This document shows, in pieces, positions 28,486-38,103 of a stretch of 64,000 nucleotides of DNA. The notes beneath the pieces are model-generated. The model was not told the origin of the DNA. It saw only the letters and a list, made by a program, of their open reading frames with translations, and did not search any database. This stretch comes from Streptococcus pneumoniae (lineage in GTDB: Bacteria > Bacillota > Bacilli > Lactobacillales > Streptococcaceae). The stretch lies in assembly GCF_001096185.1 (NCBI RefSeq), contig NZ_CRPU01000010.1, forward strand, positions 1-64,000, read 5' to 3'. A program made the translations under genes and the position numbers. Numbering within the stretch: position 1 is the stretch's first letter; each line of letters opens with the position of its first letter.

Positions 28486-28595
28486 AATAACTCCTTTCAT
28501 AGGATACTGCTTTTTTATAAGAAAGCTAAATTATTTGTGTTTCTATTGATAAATTCAAAGGGGGATTTGATTTCCACCCCCCTTGAACAAATTTT

Positions 28596-29867
28596 TTATT
28601 CACCAAATTTTTGTTTGATTGTTTCTTTGATCAATGTTACAGCATCGTTAGCAGCTGTTTTAGCATCTTTCTTACCACTTACAGCATCAAAGAGCATGTT
28701 AGCAGCTGGTTCCCAAACTGCAGACATTTGAGAGATGTTTGGAATTGGTTGAGCGTTCTTGAATTGTTTGATAACAGCTGTTGTCAACTCATCGTTTTTA
28801 CCTTCAGCGTATGAACGAGCTTCAGTGTTAGCTGGGATTTCGTTAGTTGCATCGTAGAAGGCTTTTTGTTGTTCAGTTGAAACAAGGAAGTCTACAAATT
28901 TTTGTGCGCCTTCAAGGTTCTTAGTACTTGATGGAATGATCCAAGCTTTACCACCACCGAATGCTGCGTAGTTTTTCCCGTTTGGAAGAGTTGGGATAGT
29001 TGCAACACCGTAGTTTACTTTAGCATCTTTGAATGCTTGAGCTTTCCAAGGCCCATCAATGATAGCAGCTGTTTTACCTTCTTGGAATGAAGTTTGAATC
29101 AAGTTTCCAGCAGCTGTACCATCTTGCATACCTTTAGGCCATTTTTCATACCAAGATTTAGCGTAGTTGATACCTGCGATAGAACCGTCGTTTGCAAGAC
29201 CGATGTCTTTAGGGTCTTTACCGTTTTGTCCGAATACGTAAGCGCCGTTACCAGCAAGAAGTCCGTATGCATAGTAGAAGTTTGTCCAGTCAGCTAGGAA
29301 AGCAGAAGTTTTTCCATCTTCTCCAGCGAAGGCATATTTGCTATCTTTAGCAAGTTCTTCTAGTTCAGCAAAAGTTTTTGGAGCTTCTTTTACCAAGTCT
29401 TTGTTGTAGTACATAACAAGTGACTCGATAACGGCAGGAGCACCGTAAACTTTACCGTCAGCAGCTGTTACAAGAGATTTAGTTGTATCTTCTGTTTTAG
29501 CACCATCGCTCAATTTCACTTCTGAAAGTTGTCCGTCAGAACCAAGGCTACCCACACGGTCGTATGGTGCCATCATAACGTCAGCAGCTTGACCAGATTG
29601 GTTGTCAAGAGAAAGTTTGTCAAGTCCACCAAGTTGGTCACCAGATTTGATGTTAATTGTTGTGCCTGATTGCTCTTTATAAGCTTTGGCAACTGTTTCA
29701 GCATAAGCTTTGTATTGGTCCTCAACGTAGAAAGTGAGTTCTTTGGCTTCAGATGAACCAGAATCAGCAGGCTTATCAGCAGTTTTGCTTCCGCAAGCTA
29801 CCAAAAGCAAGCTAGCAAGTGTAACAGTTCCAAGCACAGCAGCGCTCTTCATGAATTTAGATGACAT
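28596..29867 (-). CDS. malX: Maltodextrin-binding lipoprotein MalX
   Basis: This is a solute-binding protein of 423 residues. The lipoprotein signal ends LLLVACGS with lipid Cys25. The mature part is a family-1 binding fold (PYDRVGSLGSDGQL, AAIIDGPWKAQAFKDA, FGGGKAWIIPSSTKN). It captures linear maltooligosaccharides outside the cell for MalC-MalD. The gap of 110 bases before malC may let it be made in excess, but I see no clear hairpin there. Confidence 0.96.
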   Translation of the reverse strand: MSSKFMKSAAVLGTVTLASLLLVACGSKTADKPADSGSSEAKELTFYVEDQYKAYAETVAKAYKEQSGTTINIKSGDQLGGLDKLSLDNQSGQAADVMMAPYDRVGSLGSDGQLSEVKLSDGAKTEDTTKSLVTAADGKVYGAPAVIESLVMYYNKDLVKEAPKTFAELEELAKDSKYAFAGEDGKTSAFLADWTNFYYAYGLLAGNGAYVFGQNGKDPKDIGLANDGSIAGINYAKSWYEKWPKGMQDGTAAGNLIQTSFQEGKTAAIIDGPWKAQAFKDAKVNYGVATIPTLPNGKNYAAFGGGKAWIIPSSTKNLEGAQKFVDFLVSTEQQKAFYDATNEIPANTEARSYAEGKNDELTTAVIKQFKNAQPIPNISQMSAVWEPAANMLFDAVSGKKDAKTAANDAVTLIKETIKQKFGE

Positions 29868-29910
29868 AGTGTATTCCTCCTAAAGAATAACAAGTTTTAT
29901 TGACAAGAAA

Positions 29911-29966
29911 AACGCAAACGTTTTCCTTTATGAGCTTAGTATAGCACAAATAGAAAACGGTTGCAA
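29911..29966 (-). promoter_or_regulatory. malXCD promoter with MalR operator and cre-like site
   Basis: On the minus strand, TTGCAA (29961-29966) and TATACT (29938-29943) are 17 bases apart. An AACGCAAACGTTTT operator lies at 29911-29924, downstream of the start. TTGCAACCGTTTTCTA (29951-29966) matches 14 of 16 positions of the CcpA consensus and overlaps the -35. MalR and CcpA would both block transcription. Confidence 0.78.
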
Positions 29967-30107
29967 GTGTTTTTGTCAAAAATTTTAAAAAAATTTTAAG
30001 CTTGATTTGATAGCATGATTTTGCTTTTTAATAGAAGAAAAGTGTGAAATAGATAAGAATACAGTATTTTTAATAAAAAATAGATGGAATCTGTCTAAAG
30101 AGGGAAA

Positions 30108-30127
30108 TCAGGAGGGGTTACCTCCCT
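30108..30127. other. Hairpin in the malX-malM gap
   Basis: The 667-base gap between malX and malM holds two promoters, a BOX repeat and little else. This short inverted repeat (AGGAGG and CCTCCCT around GGTTA) is the only other structure I see. There is no T run, so a terminator is unlikely. Confidence 0.3.
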
Positions 30128-30254
30128 GTTTCTAATTCCTATCTATTTTCTATAGACCTTTGTGCCCTTTACATATAAATTAAAGTTTTCTAAGGAGGTT
30201 TTGCACTTTGTAGACTGTCCCGTGAGAGTCAAACTTTAGGATTAGATAGTTTTA

Positions 30255-30367
30255 ATACTCTTCGAAAATCTCTTCAAACCGCGTCAACTTTATCTGCAAC
30301 CTCAAAGCTGTGCTTTGAGCAACCTGCGGCTAGTTTCCTAGTTTGCTCTTTGATTTTCATTGAGTAT
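30255..30367 (+). repeat. BOX element (boxA-boxB-boxC, shortened)
   Basis: It begins ATACTCTTCGAAAATCTC, has a reduced boxA and a boxB stem (CTCAAAGCTGTGCTTTGAG). It ends in boxC (TGCGGCTAGTTTCCTAG, CATTGAGTATA). It sits between the divergent malX and malM promoters, 56 bases before the malM cre site. Confidence 0.9.
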
Positions 30368-30422
30368 AAGTTATCTTTGCTAAAATGAGTTAGTCTCCTT
30401 AAAAATAATCCAAAAAGTTTTT

Positions 30423-30484
30423 TTAAAAACGCTTGCAATTATGCTTGAAAAGGAGTATACTTATAAGTAGCGCAAACGTTTGCG
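30423..30484 (+). promoter_or_regulatory. malMP promoter with cre-like site and MalR operator
   Basis: TTGCAA (30433-30438) and TATACT (30456-30461) are 17 bases apart. The perfect palindrome CGCAAACGTTTGCG lies at 30471-30484, over the transcription start. TTAAAAACGCTTGCAA (30423-30438) matches 14 of 16 cre positions and covers the -35. The design mirrors the malX promoter. Confidence 0.8.
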
Positions 30485-30534
30485 TCTGCAAAAATACGCA
30501 ACGTTCCATTATTTTAATACACGAGGTGTTATTT

Positions 30535-32052
30535 ATGAAAAAACGTCAAAGTGGTGTGTTGATGCACATCTCTTCTCTTCCAGGAGCATACGGAATCGGA
30601 TCATTTGGTCAAAGTGCCTACGACTTCGTTGATTTCTTGGTTCGCACGAAACAACGTTACTGGCAAATCCTTCCATTAGGAACAACTAGTTATGGGGATT
30701 CTCCTTACCAATCTTTCTCAGCCTTCGCAGGAAACACTCATTTTATCGATTTAGATATCTTGGTGGAGCAAGGTTTGTTGGAAGCAAGTGACCTTGAAGG
30801 AGTTGACTTTGGTAGCGATGCGTCTGAAGTTGACTATGCTAAAATCTACTATGCACGTCGTCCTCTTTTAGAAAAAGCTGTGAAACGTTTCTTTGAAGTC
30901 GGAGATGTTAAAGATTTTGAGAAATTTGCTCAAGATAACCAATCATGGCTTGAGCTCTTTGCTGAGTATATGGCTATCAAAGAGCATTTTGAAAATCTTG
31001 CTTGGACTGAATGGCCAGATGCGGATGCTCGTGCTCGTAAAGCTTCAGTACTTGAAAGCTACCGTGAGCAATTGGCAGACAAATTGGTTTACCACCGTGT
31101 GACTCAGTACTTCTTCTTCCAACAATGGTTGAAATTGAAAACTTACGCTAACGACAACCACATCGAAATCGTTGGGGACATGCCAATCTACGTAGCGGAA
31201 GATTCAAGCGATATGTGGGCAAATCCACATCTCTTCAAGACAGATGTCAACGGTAAGGCTACTTGCATCGCAGGATGCCCACCAGATGAGTTCTCTGCAA
31301 CTGGTCAGCTTTGGGGTAACCCAATCTATGACTGGGAAGCAATGGATAAAGACGGCTACAAATGGTGGATTGAACGCTTGCGTGAAAGCTTCAAAATCTA
31401 CGACATCGTTCGTATCGACCACTTCCGTGGTTTCGAATCTTACTGGGAAATCCCTGCTGGTTCTGATACAGCAGCACCTGGTGAGTGGGTGAAAGGTCCT
31501 GGCTACAAGCTCTTTGCAGCCGTTAAGGAAGAACTTGGTGAGTTAAACATCATCGCAGAAGACCTTGGCTTCATGACTGATGAAGTTATCGAATTGCGTG
31601 AACGTACTGGCTTCCCAGGAATGAAGATTCTTCAATTTGCCTTCAACCCAGAAGACGAAAGCATCGATAGCCCACACTTGGCACCTGCTAACTCAGTTAT
31701 GTACACAGGAACTCACGATAACAATACGGTCCTTGGTTGGTACCGTAACGAGATCGATGATGCGACTCGTGAGTACATGGCTCGCTACACGAACCGTAAA
31801 GAATATGAAACAGTGCCACATGCTATGCTTCGTACAGTCTTTTCATCAGTTAGCTTCATGGCAATTGCAACTATGCAAGATTTGCTAGAATTGGATGAGA
31901 CAGCTCGTATGAACTTCCCATCTACCCTTGGTGGAAACTGGTCTTGGCGTATGACTGAAGAGCAATTGACACCAGCTGTCGAGGAAGGTTTGCTTGACTT
32001 GACAACAATCTATCGCCGAATCAATGAAAATTTGGTAGAATTAAAGAAATAA
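30535..32052 (+). CDS. malM: 4-alpha-glucanotransferase (amylomaltase)
   Basis: MalM (505 residues) is a GH77 enzyme that transfers glucan segments between maltodextrins, releasing glucose and longer chains. Family blocks are [15 protein letters not shown] near the start, the nucleophile region [17 protein letters not shown], the acid/base Glu region NIIAEDLG and the last motif [16 protein letters not shown] at 30535 is chosen over the in-frame upstream start because that one lies before the operator. malP follows by 25 bases. Confidence 0.97.
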   Translation: MKKRQSGVLMHISSLPGAYGIGSFGQSAYDFVDFLVRTKQRYWQILPLGTTSYGDSPYQSFSAFAGNTHFIDLDILVEQGLLEASDLEGVDFGSDASEVDYAKIYYARRPLLEKAVKRFFEVGDVKDFEKFAQDNQSWLELFAEYMAIKEHFENLAWTEWPDADARARKASVLESYREQLADKLVYHRVTQYFFFQQWLKLKTYANDNHIEIVGDMPIYVAEDSSDMWANPHLFKTDVNGKATCIAGCPPDEFSATGQLWGNPIYDWEAMDKDGYKWWIERLRESFKIYDIVRIDHFRGFESYWEIPAGSDTAAPGEWVKGPGYKLFAAVKEELGELNIIAEDLGFMTDEVIELRERTGFPGMKILQFAFNPEDESIDSPHLAPANSVMYTGTHDNNTVLGWYRNEIDDATREYMARYTNRKEYETVPHAMLRTVFSSVSFMAIATMQDLLELDETARMNFPSTLGGNWSWRMTEEQLTPAVEEGLLDLTTIYRRINENLVELKK

Positions 32053-32077
32053 TACAATATCAGGAGACACCTTAAAC

Positions 32078-34336
32078 ATGTTATCACTACAAGAATTTGT
32101 ACAAAATCGTTACAATAAAACCATTGCAGAATGTAGCAATGAAGAGCTTTACCTTGCTCTTCTTAACTACAGCAAGCTTGCAAGCAGCCAAAAACCAGTT
32201 AACACTGGTAAGAAAAAAGTTTACTACATCTCAGCTGAGTTTTTGATTGGTAAACTCTTGTCAAACAACTTGATTAACCTTGGTCTTTACGACGATGTCA
32301 AAAAAGAACTTGCAGCTGCAGGTAAAGACTTGATCGAAGTTGAAGAAGTTGAATTGGAACCATCTCTTGGTAATGGTGGTTTGGGACGTTTGGCTGCCTG
32401 CTTTATCGACTCAATTGCTACTCTTGGTTTGAATGGTGACGGTGTTGGTCTTAACTACCACTTTGGTCTTTTCCAACAAGTTCTTAAAAACAACCAACAA
32501 GAAACAATTCCAAATGCATGGTTGACAGAGCAAAACTGGTTGGTTCGCTCAAGCCGTAGCTACCAAGTACCATTTGCAGACTTTACTTTGACATCAACTC
32601 TTTATGATATTGATGTTCCTGGTTACAAGACAGAAACGAAGAACCGCTTGCGTTTGTTTGACTTGGATTCAGTTGATTCTTCTATTATTAAAGACGGTAT
32701 CAGCTTTGACAAGACAGATATCGCTCGCAACTTGACTCTCTTCCTTTACCCAGATGATAGTGACCGTCAAGGTGAATTGCTCCGTATCTTCCAACAATAC
32801 TTCATGGTTTCAAACGGTGCGCAATTGATCATCGACGAAGCAATCGAAAAAGGAAGCAACTTGCATGACCTTGCTGACTACGCAGTTGTCCAAATCAACG
32901 ATACTCACCCATCAATGGTGATTCCTGAATTGATCCGTCTTTTGACTGCACGTGGTATCGAGCTTGACGAAGCAATCTCAATCGTTCGTAGCATGACTGC
33001 TTATACTAACCACACAATCCTTGCTGAAGCCCTTGAAAAATGGCCTCTTGAATTCTTGCAAGAAGTGGTTCCTCACTTGGTACCAATCATTAAAGAATTG
33101 GACCGTCGCGTGAAAGCAGAAGTGAAAGATCCAGCTGTTCAAATTATCGACGAGAGCGGACGTGTTCACATGGCTCACATGGATATTCATTACGGATACA
33201 GCGTTAACGGGGTAGCAGCACTTCACACTGAAATTTTGAAAAATTCTGAGTTGAAAGCCTTCTACGACCTTTACCCAGAAAAATTCAACAACAAAACAAA
33301 CGGTATCACTTTCCGTCGTTGGCTCATGCATGCTAATCCAAGACTTTCTCACTACTTGGATGAGATTATTGGAGAAGGTTGGCACCATGAAGCAGATGAG
33401 CTTGAAAAACTCTTGTCTTACGAAGACAAAGCAGCTGTCAAAGAAAAATTGGAAAGTATCAAGGCTCACAACAAACGTAAATTGGCTCGTCACTTGAAAG
33501 AACATCAAGGTGTGGAAATCAATACAAACTCTATCTTTGATATCCAAATCAAACGTCTTCACGAGTACAAACGCCAACAAATGAACGCTTTGTACGTGAT
33601 CCACAAATACCTTGACATCAAAGCTGGTAACATCCCTGCTCGCCCAATCACAATCTTCTTTGGTGGTAAAGCAGCTCCAGCCTACACAATCGCTCAAGAC
33701 ATTATCCACTTGATCCTTTGCATGTCAGAAGTTATTGCTAACGATCCAGCAGTAGCTCCACACTTGCAAGTTGTTATGGTTGAAAACTACAACGTTACTG
33801 CAGCAAGCTTCCTTATCCCAGCATGTGATATCTCAGAACAAATCTCACTTGCTTCTAAAGAAGCTTCAGGTACTGGTAACATGAAATTCATGTTGAACGG
33901 AGCTTTGACTCTTGGTACTATGGACGGTGCTAACGTGGAAATCGCTGAGTTGGTTGGCGACGAAAATATCTACATCTTTGGTGAAGATTCAGAAACTGTT
34001 ATCGACCTTTACGAAAAAGCAGCTTACAAATCAAGCGAATTCTACGCTCGTGAAGCTATCAAACCATTGGTTGACTTCATCGTTAGCGATGCAGTTCTTG
34101 CAGCTGGAAACAAAGAGCGCTTGGAACGTCTTTACAATGAATTGATCAACAAAGACTGGTTCATGACTCTTCTTGATTTGGAAGACTACATCAAAGTCAA
34201 AGAGCAAATGTTGGCTGACTACGAAGACCGTGACGCATGGTTGGATAAAGTTATCGTTAACATTTCTAAAGCAGGATTCTTCTCATCTGACCGTACAATC
34301 GCTCAGTATAACGAAGATATCTGGCACTTGAACTAA
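32078..34336 (+). CDS. malP: Maltodextrin (glycogen) phosphorylase
   Basis: MalP (752 residues) releases glucose-1-phosphate from maltodextrins with pyridoxal phosphate as cofactor. The cofactor Lys lies in [20 protein letters not shown], and the substrate regions [16 protein letters not shown] and NGITFRRWL are clear. It works on the long chains made by MalM, so the two genes together break down imported starch fragments. Codon use is strongly optimised. Confidence 0.97.
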   Translation: MLSLQEFVQNRYNKTIAECSNEELYLALLNYSKLASSQKPVNTGKKKVYYISAEFLIGKLLSNNLINLGLYDDVKKELAAAGKDLIEVEEVELEPSLGNGGLGRLAACFIDSIATLGLNGDGVGLNYHFGLFQQVLKNNQQETIPNAWLTEQNWLVRSSRSYQVPFADFTLTSTLYDIDVPGYKTETKNRLRLFDLDSVDSSIIKDGISFDKTDIARNLTLFLYPDDSDRQGELLRIFQQYFMVSNGAQLIIDEAIEKGSNLHDLADYAVVQINDTHPSMVIPELIRLLTARGIELDEAISIVRSMTAYTNHTILAEALEKWPLEFLQEVVPHLVPIIKELDRRVKAEVKDPAVQIIDESGRVHMAHMDIHYGYSVNGVAALHTEILKNSELKAFYDLYPEKFNNKTNGITFRRWLMHANPRLSHYLDEIIGEGWHHEADELEKLLSYEDKAAVKEKLESIKAHNKRKLARHLKEHQGVEINTNSIFDIQIKRLHEYKRQQMNALYVIHKYLDIKAGNIPARPITIFFGGKAAPAYTIAQDIIHLILCMSEVIANDPAVAPHLQVVMVENYNVTAASFLIPACDISEQISLASKEASGTGNMKFMLNGALTLGTMDGANVEIAELVGDENIYIFGEDSETVIDLYEKAAYKSSEFYAREAIKPLVDFIVSDAVLAAGNKERLERLYNELINKDWFMTLLDLEDYIKVKEQMLADYEDRDAWLDKVIVNISKAGFFSSDRTIAQYNEDIWHLN

Positions 34337-34364
34337 GATACAAATTCATACTAATACATTTTGT

Positions 34365-34398
34365 AAAAAAGCGAGTTTCGATTGAAATTCGCTTTTTT
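34365..34398 (+). terminator. malMP terminator
   Basis: AAAAAAGCGA pairs with TCGCTTTTTT, with an inner TTTC/GAAA step. It lies about 30 bases after malP. Confidence 0.87.
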
Positions 34399-34578
34399 AA
34401 ATGCTGTGGATTTGGGTCAATCTTGTCTAAAAATAGGGAAATCCTAGATACAGTGAACGCTTTAAATGCTGGTTTTTACGGTCTTTCAGCTTCAAAATCT
34501 ACTTAAAAATCACCTCAAATTTCTTGTATTCGCTTACATAGAGTGTTATAATATGATTATAGGAAAGAAGGTGTTCTT

Positions 34579-34785
34579 ATGTGGAAAAAATATTTTTCAA
34601 AATATAAATGGACGGATTTATTTTGGATTTTATTTGTTATTTTGACCTGCTTCTATATAGGTAACCATGATTTGTTTCCTCTCAATCAGCAAGAAATCTC
34701 TCTTCGAGGTAGTTTCTGGGGGTCTGTACTTGCCTTATATCAATTGCTATTTATTGATAAGTTTGTTATCTCGAATCGAAAATAA
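34579..34785 (+). CDS. Small membrane protein, cassette copy 1
   Basis: This 68-residue protein (MWKKYFSKYKWTDLFW) has a basic start and two hydrophobic segments (about 12-29 and 45-60). A TATAAT near 34550 and the ribosome site AGAAGG support expression. The same gene, about nine-tenths identical by eye, recurs at 36536 on the far side of an insertion element. The family is unknown to me. Confidence 0.62.
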   Translation: MWKKYFSKYKWTDLFWILFVILTCFYIGNHDLFPLNQQEISLRGSFWGSVLALYQLLFIDKFVISNRK

Positions 34786-34839
34786 AGATTAGAACTATGC
34801 TTGACTGCCTACTTTTATGATTGATTTTGGAGGAAGATT

Positions 34840-35010
34840 TTGTCTCTGTTATTTATTATTTTAAATTTGTTTATCTTGTACAAGATTTATTCTTTGAGGC
34901 GGGAGAAATCGAAATACTTGATTTATACGGCCTATATCATATTTGGGGTAAATGTAGTATATGGTATTCAATGGTTATTAAAAGAACTGGTTTCAAAGAT
35001 TTCCACTTAA
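34840..35010 (+). CDS. Small membrane protein, second cassette gene, copy 1
   Basis: The reading frame MSLLFIILNLFILYKIYSL encodes 56 residues with two hydrophobic helices. The start is TTG at 34840, set by GGAGG six bases upstream. A one-base deletion (four T instead of five, before that ribosome site) separates it from an upstream ATG. The twin at 36807 shares the TTG start, so the deletion does not break the gene if this start is right. Confidence 0.55.
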   Translation: MSLLFIILNLFILYKIYSLRREKSKYLIYTAYIIFGVNVVYGIQWLLKELVSKIST

Positions 35011-35098
35011 TGTGTATAGAAACTCCAGTGATTTTTGCATAACAAAACGCATAAGATTAAGGTTTTTGAGTACTGACCCCAAAAAGTTGGACAAATAA

Positions 35099-35932
35099 TT
35101 ATTGCAAGGATTTAGTTCTGTATTGCACAGGACTGAGTCCTTTTAGTTTTACTTTAATTCGTTTGTTATTGTAACAATCAATATAGTTTACAATAGCTTG
35201 TTCCAATTGCTTAAGCGACTGAAACGACTTCTCATAACCATAAAACATCTCCGATTTCAGAATGCCAAAGAAGGACTCCATCATACCATTGTCTGGGCTG
35301 TTACCCTTACGTGACATGGATGCTTGAATTCCCTTACCCTCAAGAAACTGATGATAAGAATCGTGTTGATATTGCCAGCCTTGGTCACTATGGAGAATCG
35401 TATTCTCGTAATGCTTCTCTGTGAATGCCTGTTCCAACATTGTTTTTACTTGTTCTAAGTTGGGTGAAGTTGAAAGATTATAGGCGATAATTTCGCTATT
35501 AAAGCCATCTAAAACTGGTGATAAGTAAAGCTTTTGAGTACTTGCTGGAATGGCAAATTCTGTCACATCTGTGTAGCACTTTTCCATTGTTTTAGAGCTT
35601 TCAAATTGACGTTGAATGAGATTCTCTGCCTTTTTGCCAACGTCTCCTTTATGAGAAGAATATTTTCGTTTCTGTCGCATTTTAGCTTGTAAATTGAGTA
35701 CTTTCATCAAGCGTTGAACTCTTTTATGATTTACCAGATAACCACGATTTCTTAGTTCTAAATGAATCCGACGATAACCATAATTTCCCTTGTGTTCGAT
35801 AAAAATGGATTGAATTTCAGCTTTAAGCTCTTGGTCCTTATCTGGTTTGTCTAGCTGTTTCAAGTGATAGTAGTAGGTCGAACGAGCTAGTTTAATGGCT
35901 TTTAGAAGAATATCTAACGAAAACTCAGTCAT
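35099..35932 (-). CDS. IS3-family transposase OrfB
   Basis: This 277-residue integrase-type protein has a helix-turn-helix-like start, then the DDE catalytic residues: Asp in CYTDVTEF, Asp in LHSDQGWQY and Glu in GMMESFFG. The end NNKRIKVKLKGLSPVQYR is typical. In this family the active enzyme is an OrfAB fusion made by frameshift. OrfA is broken here, so this copy is probably inactive. Confidence 0.9.
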   Translation of the reverse strand: MTEFSLDILLKAIKLARSTYYYHLKQLDKPDKDQELKAEIQSIFIEHKGNYGYRRIHLELRNRGYLVNHKRVQRLMKVLNLQAKMRQKRKYSSHKGDVGKKAENLIQRQFESSKTMEKCYTDVTEFAIPASTQKLYLSPVLDGFNSEIIAYNLSTSPNLEQVKTMLEQAFTEKHYENTILHSDQGWQYQHDSYHQFLEGKGIQASMSRKGNSPDNGMMESFFGILKSEMFYGYEKSFQSLKQLEQAIVNYIDCYNNKRIKVKLKGLSPVQYRTKSLQ

Positions 35933-36167
35933 TAGTTCTTGAATAATTTCTGTCTTTCTTCTTTCTCTTTTCCCTCCTTCAATCGGAGTTCTTTTAACTT
36001 TTTTAGGATAGCATTCTCCGCTCTCAGGTACTCATTTTCTGCTTGAAGACGTTCTAATTCTGTCCTCTCTTCAGGTCTCTTTTTTGGCTTACGTCCCATT
36101 TTAGGTACTCTCCCTCTTGTTTTCTAAGTTCATAGATCTGAACTTTATCATCATGAGTTAATTTCAT
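35932..36167 (-). pseudogene. OrfA remnant of the IS3-family element
   Basis: The start MKLTHDDKVQIYELRKQEGEY matches the beginning of group OrfA proteins. The sequence then jumps, out of frame, to the C-terminal part GRKPKKRPEERTELERLQAE, which has the leucine-zipper-like NEYLRAENAIL. Most of the helix-turn-helix region is missing, so an internal deletion of a few hundred bases is inferred. Confidence 0.8.
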
Positions 36168-36266
36168 AATAAAAACACCCCAAAAGTTAGATTTTTTCTG
36201 TCTAACTTTTGGGGTGCAGTTCATTCACTAAATTACCGTTTTTTATTTGAATTCTATTGCTATTAA

Positions 36267-36467
36267 CTACCTATTATTACTAATATTAGTACTAATATTA
36301 TTACCAACAGTACTAATATTAGTACTAATTACCCTGAGGCCATCGTTTGTAAATTGACCCAAAACGTCAAATCCGTCATAAATTCCTTTATAAATAAAGA
36401 GTCCTAAAATTATAGATGAAATAATAATACTTGCACAAATAAAATATGTATGTTTTTTTTCGTTCAT
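36267..36467 (-). CDS. Small membrane protein with an ISTN-repeat tail
   Basis: This 66-residue protein starts MNEKKHTYFICASIII, after GGAGG on the minus strand, and has one membrane helix (about 8-27). Its tail repeats ISTNIST and ISTNIS. The repeats are encoded by two 18-base perfect DNA palindromes. The longer frame upstream lacks a ribosome site. It lies between the insertion element and the second cassette copy. No family is recognised. Confidence 0.6.
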   Translation of the reverse strand: MNEKKHTYFICASIIISSIILGLFIYKGIYDGFDVLGQFTNDGLRVISTNISTVGNNISTNISNNR

Positions 36468-36535
36468 AATATCAATCCTCCTTTTTATTTGTATCCGCTT
36501 ACATTTTATCATATAATGTTATTGTAGTCAAGAAA

Positions 36536-36751
36536 ATGTGCTATTATGTTAAAAAATATTTTTCAAAATATAAATGGACGGATTTATTTTGGATTTTATT
36601 TGTTATTTTGATCTGCCTCTATATAGGTAACCATGATTTGTTTCCTCTCAATCATCAAGAAATCTCTTTTCGTGGTAGCGTTTGGGGTCTGGTACTGGCC
36701 TTATATCACTTATTGTTCATTGATAAGTTTGTAATTTCGAATCGAAAATAA
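36536..36751 (+). CDS. Small membrane protein, cassette copy 2
   Basis: This near-duplicate of the 34579 gene (71 residues, SKYKWTDLFWILFVIL) differs at its start. The ATG matching copy 1 is out of frame by one base, and an upstream ATG (MCYYVKK) restores the frame without a clear ribosome site. The original start has therefore been damaged and expression is uncertain. Confidence 0.5.
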   Translation: MCYYVKKYFSKYKWTDLFWILFVILICLYIGNHDLFPLNHQEISFRGSVWGLVLALYHLLFIDKFVISNRK

Positions 36752-36806
36752 AGATTAGAACTATGCTTGACTGCCTACTTTTATGATTGATTTTTGGAGG
36801 AAGATT

Positions 36807-36977
36807 TTGTCTCTATTATTTATTATTTTAAATTTGTTTATCTTGTACAAGATCTATTCTTTGAGATGGGAGAAATCGAAATACTTGATTTATACAGCCT
36901 ATATCATATTTGGGGTAAATGTACTATATGGTATTCAATGGTTATTGAAAGAACTGGTTTCAAAGATTTCCACTTAA
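36807..36977 (+). CDS. Small membrane protein, second cassette gene, copy 2
   Basis: This is the 56-residue twin of the 34840 gene, with the same TTG start six bases after GGAGG. An upstream ATG at 36783 is also in frame and would add eight residues, but it lacks a ribosome site. The protein is two membrane helices joined by a basic loop (LRWEKSKYL). Differences from copy 1 are conservative, for example L for V near residue 40. Confidence 0.55.
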   Translation: MSLLFIILNLFILYKIYSLRWEKSKYLIYTAYIIFGVNVLYGIQWLLKELVSKIST

Positions 36978-37015
36978 TGTGTATAGAAACTCCAGTGATT
37001 TTTGCATAACAAAAT

Positions 37016-37056
37016 GCATAAGATTAAGGTTTGAGTCCCTGTTCTTATGCGTTTTT
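37016..37056 (+). terminator. Terminator of cassette copy 2
   Basis: GCATAAGA pairs with TCTTATGC, followed by GTTTTTG. Copy 1 keeps only the left arm, because the insertion element starts where the right arm should be. Confidence 0.72.
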
Positions 37057-37104
37057 GTAATATTGGAGATTTTCGGTAAGTTTTATACCTTTGGGAAGTA
37101 TAGT

Positions 37105-37953
37105 TTAGAGTACTTTCCCAACCAGAATCTCAGCCTCAATAGTAATCTCTGTCAGTTGCCTCCAGTCAATTTTGCTCTGGTCGATGTGAAAGAGGAGAGG
37201 AGTCATACTGAGTAGGGCTTGAAGTTGCTCTGTTGTGATAGTCTTAGTCAGAGAGGATGTTTGGCTAGATAGGATGGTAAAGTGTTCTTGGAAATGATTT
37301 TTAATATCTCGGTTGGAATAGTCCTTGTTTGTCAGCTGGTCTTGTACCTTCTGACGGATTTCTTTGAGGTGATTTTCAGTTGGGATGACCTTTATCAAAA
37401 TACCGTCTTTGGATAAAACGCGACGAAATTCTCCATAGTTTGCAGGTGAGAAGATATCAAGCAGGATATCCATGCTGGCGTCTTTTATAGGAAGACGAGC
37501 CAAGTCGCCAACGAACCAATTGACTGCCCAGTTGGGTTCGCTCTTGGCAGCGATTTGGACGGAATCTTTGGAAATGTCAAAGGCATAGAAAGTTTTTTCA
37601 GAGTGACTTTCTTGGAGTTTTCGAGAATAGAATCCTTCGCCACAACCGATATCTAAGACTGTGGTGCTAGTTTCTGAACTGGCTAGCAAGTCAGATACAG
37701 CCTCTAAGATAGCTTGATAAAATCCAGCTTCTAGGATTTGTTGACGGTTTTGAAAATTTTCCTTGTCATAGTTAGCAGATTGCTTGATTTGGGGAGCTAG
37801 ATTGACATAGCCGAATTTTGCCAAGTCAAAAGAATGACGATTGCAGCACTTGAGACTAGTCTCTAGCAGAGTCAGATTTTCTTGACAGATAGGGCAGGCA
37901 AAGGCAGTCGCAGAAGCAAAACGCTGAAGTTTGGGTTTGAGATTTGTATTCAT
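37105..37953 (-). CDS. rlmA: 23S rRNA (guanine-N1) methyltransferase, RlmA family
   Basis: This 282-residue enzyme has a zinc-ribbon start (CPICQENL, then CCNRHSFD) and a SAM-binding methyltransferase domain (TVLDIGCGEGFYSRKL). It matches the RlmA family. In Gram-positives the RlmA(II) form methylates G748 of 23S rRNA, which affects macrolide and ketolide binding. The minus-strand start is just before a divergent gap with the P-ATPase operon. Confidence 0.9.
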   Translation of the reverse strand: MNTNLKPKLQRFASATAFACPICQENLTLLETSLKCCNRHSFDLAKFGYVNLAPQIKQSANYDKENFQNRQQILEAGFYQAILEAVSDLLASSETSTTVLDIGCGEGFYSRKLQESHSEKTFYAFDISKDSVQIAAKSEPNWAVNWFVGDLARLPIKDASMDILLDIFSPANYGEFRRVLSKDGILIKVIPTENHLKEIRQKVQDQLTNKDYSNRDIKNHFQEHFTILSSQTSSLTKTITTEQLQALLSMTPLLFHIDQSKIDWRQLTEITIEAEILVGKVL

Positions 37954-38103
37954 AGTTTAAGTGTATCAAAAGAGGCAAATGAAAGCAACTTTAGGATGAG
38001 TTGTAATAGAATTAAATAGTAGTATCATTACTTTTCAAAGTACCAAAATTAAATTGCTTTTATATCCAAAATGCTATATAATAATGATAAGGAGGAAATA
38101 AGT

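Larger units (their letters stand above)
35074..36218 (-). mobile_element. Decayed IS3-family insertion sequence (IS150-group-like)
   Basis: The ends TGACCCCAAAAAGTTGGACA and, read inward from the right, TGCACCCCAAAAGTTAGACA are matching terminal inverted repeats with TG..CA tips. Inside are an intact orfB and a shortened orfA on the minus strand. The length, about 1145 bases, is short for the group because of the orfA deletion. No 3-4 base target duplication is visible at the borders. The right end also contains an inverted copy of the repeat (36175-36190 with 36200-36216), which can fold into a strong hairpin at the start of orfA. Confidence 0.85.

Noticed and set aside
34817-35010. Frameshifted pseudogene for the copy-1 membrane protein
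   Set aside because: The one-base deletion lies before the likely ribosome site GGAGG. With the TTG start both copies are intact, so I did not call a pseudogene.
34821-35042. Open frame overlapping the second cassette gene on the same strand (73 codons)
   Set aside because: It is an alternative frame of the TTG-started 56-residue gene. The frame with GGAGG six bases upstream and the two-helix pattern is the better one.
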